Assembly: GCA_002338255.1 (NCBI GenBank) | Contig: DDHX01000051.1 | Span: 28,939-36,024 of the forward strand | Origin: Ruminococcaceae bacterium UBA1865 | GTDB taxonomy: Bacteria; Bacillota; Clostridia; Oscillospirales; Acutalibacteraceae | DNA length: 7,086 nucleotides | Direction: 5' to 3' | In this document: positions 6,702 to 7,086 of the stretch, in pieces | How the letters are laid out: the number at the start of each line of letters is the position of its first letter | How positions within the stretch are numbered: the stretch's first letter is position 1 | Notes under the pieces: model-generated | What the model saw: the letters and a program-made list of their open reading frames with translations, nothing else | Told to the model about the DNA's origin: nothing | Databases searched by the model: none | Position numbers and translations under genes: made by a program

Positions 6702-6786
6702 CTCCCAACAAATTATAAGTTTATTACATATTAATCCTTTTCCCAATTAATTTCCATATTTATTTAGTATTTTGCTGTTTTACGAC

Positions 6787-6821
6787 AAAAGCCCCTGTTG
6801 GCTGTCCAATAGGGGCTTTTT
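6787..6821. terminator. strong intrinsic terminator hairpin, bidirectional
   Basis: An 11-bp stem, GCCCCTGTTGG (6791-6801) with CCAATAGGGGC (6806-6816), has one G-U wobble and a CTGT loop, and is flanked by four A's on the left and five T's on the right. On the minus strand it would stop transcripts coming from beyond the right edge before they reach the SIR2 gene, insulating it. No gene that it obviously serves lies within the window. Confidence 0.85.
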
Positions 6822-6988
6822 ATATGTCTATCTTATTATGACTCCTATTCCAAAGATGCCTTTTTCTAAACATATTAGCATGGCCTATTTGATCAAAAAA
6901 ACTAAAAATATAGCAGTCTGATTCCACTATAATACAAACTCTATTCTTTTGATATTATAATAATATTTTATTGCTTAATTTTAAATAA

Positions 6989-7052
6989 CAATATAAATAG
7001 ATGAAGGACCACCTGTTGTGACTAATAGGAGATCCTTCATCTACTTATATTG
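6989..7052. repeat. 64-base near-perfect hairpin with 20-base arms
   Basis: The arms at 6989-7008 and 7033-7052 pair at 19 of 20 positions; the only mismatch is A6997 with C7044. Inside, after a 3-by-3 internal loop, CCTGTT (7012-7017) pairs with AATAGG (7024-7029), with one G-U wobble and a 6-base loop. No U-tract follows on either strand, so it is not a standard terminator. Possible roles are a structured RNA, a mobile-element end or a border palindrome. Confidence 0.75.
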
Positions 7053-7062
7053 ATTTATTATT

Positions 7063-7074
7063 GTACCGCGGTAC
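7063..7074. repeat. 12-bp GC-rich palindrome with T-box-like wording at the right border
   Basis: GTACCGCGGTAC reads the same on both strands and marks an abrupt return from AT-rich to GC-rich sequence. GTACCGCGG is the 3' part of the T-box consensus (AGGGUGGNACCGCG), and CGTCC follows on the plus strand as in the antiterminator partner strand. The 5' part AGGGUGG is absent on the plus strand, and the minus-strand reading (7079-7066) matches at 11 of 14 positions but lacks UGGN. A functional T-box cannot be claimed from what is visible. Confidence 0.35.
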
Positions 7075-7086
7075 CGTCCGTGGGAG

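Larger units (their letters stand above)
6702..7086. other. AT-rich gene-free flank upstream of the SIR2 gene
   Basis: No supported gene on either strand; the open frames are very short and lack ribosome sites. It holds two hairpins, annotated separately, and a GC-rich final 24 bases. A TATAAT on the minus strand at 6717-6712 lies only about 11 bases before the SIR2 ATG and has no -35, so a leaderless start is conceivable but unsupported. I found no well-formed sigma-A promoter for the SIR2 gene between the terminator and its start. Confidence 0.55.

Noticed and set aside
6980..7052. 18-residue minus-strand frame starting ATGAAGGATC inside the long hairpin
   Set aside because: No ribosome site, very short, and fully explained by the inverted-repeat structure.
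4797..7086. Short-Argonaute/Sir2-APAZ, Sir2-HerA, Thoeris or retron system
   Set aside because: No Argonaute, HerA, TIR or reverse transcriptase gene is present in the window, and the C-terminal half shows no SLOG or recognised APAZ features. The 6989-7052 hairpin alone does not make a retron RNA.

Overview
The window looks like chromosome from a spore-forming, moderate-GC member of the Clostridia, probably of the Oscillospiraceae/Ruminococcaceae kind. The clues are strong GGAGG-type ribosome sites, sigma-A promoters with extended -10 elements, a Pit transporter paired with a DUF47 protein, and two small plus-strand proteins whose wording recalls small conserved clostridial proteins. This placement is inference, because no rRNA or marker gene is present.

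Layout. Positions 1-3695 are ordinary housekeeping DNA, all read on the minus strand as two transcription units. The upstream unit is pit (phosphate transporter) followed by a DUF47/PhoU-like partner, ending in a clear intrinsic terminator at 1965-1997. The next unit starts from an extended -10 promoter at 1805-1833 and runs tmk-like nucleotide kinase, two-part GNAT acetyltransferase, then a DJ-1/PfpI protein cut off by the left edge. Positions 3696-4045 hold the pit promoter, overlapped by four 11-bp-spaced Pho-box-like hexamers, and a perfect AT-rich palindrome. Two small plus-strand genes follow: a 37-codon frame that looks like the broken front end of a larger protein (4046-4159), and an intact 58-residue protein (4294-4470).

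From about 4590 to about 7060 the base composition drops sharply: one sampled 60-base line inside is 27% G+C, against 63% for a sampled line in the acetyltransferase gene. This AT-rich segment carries a single gene on the minus strand. It encodes a 634-residue protein with an N-terminal SIR2 NADase-type domain, with the N and H catalytic residues in place, and a C-terminal half of about 350 residues that I do not recognise. Nothing else in the segment codes for protein. A strong terminator hairpin (6787-6821) lies upstream of the gene, and a longer hairpin with 20-base arms (6989-7052) lies near the right border. The last 24 bases return to GC-rich sequence resembling the 3' half of a T-box leader.

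How the parts work together. Pit and its DUF47 partner form a phosphate import module that may be shut down by PhoP when phosphate is scarce. The SIR2 protein is best read as a stand-alone, horizontally acquired candidate anti-phage (abortive infection) protein. Its uncharacterised C-terminal half, the likely sensor, is the most novel item in the window.
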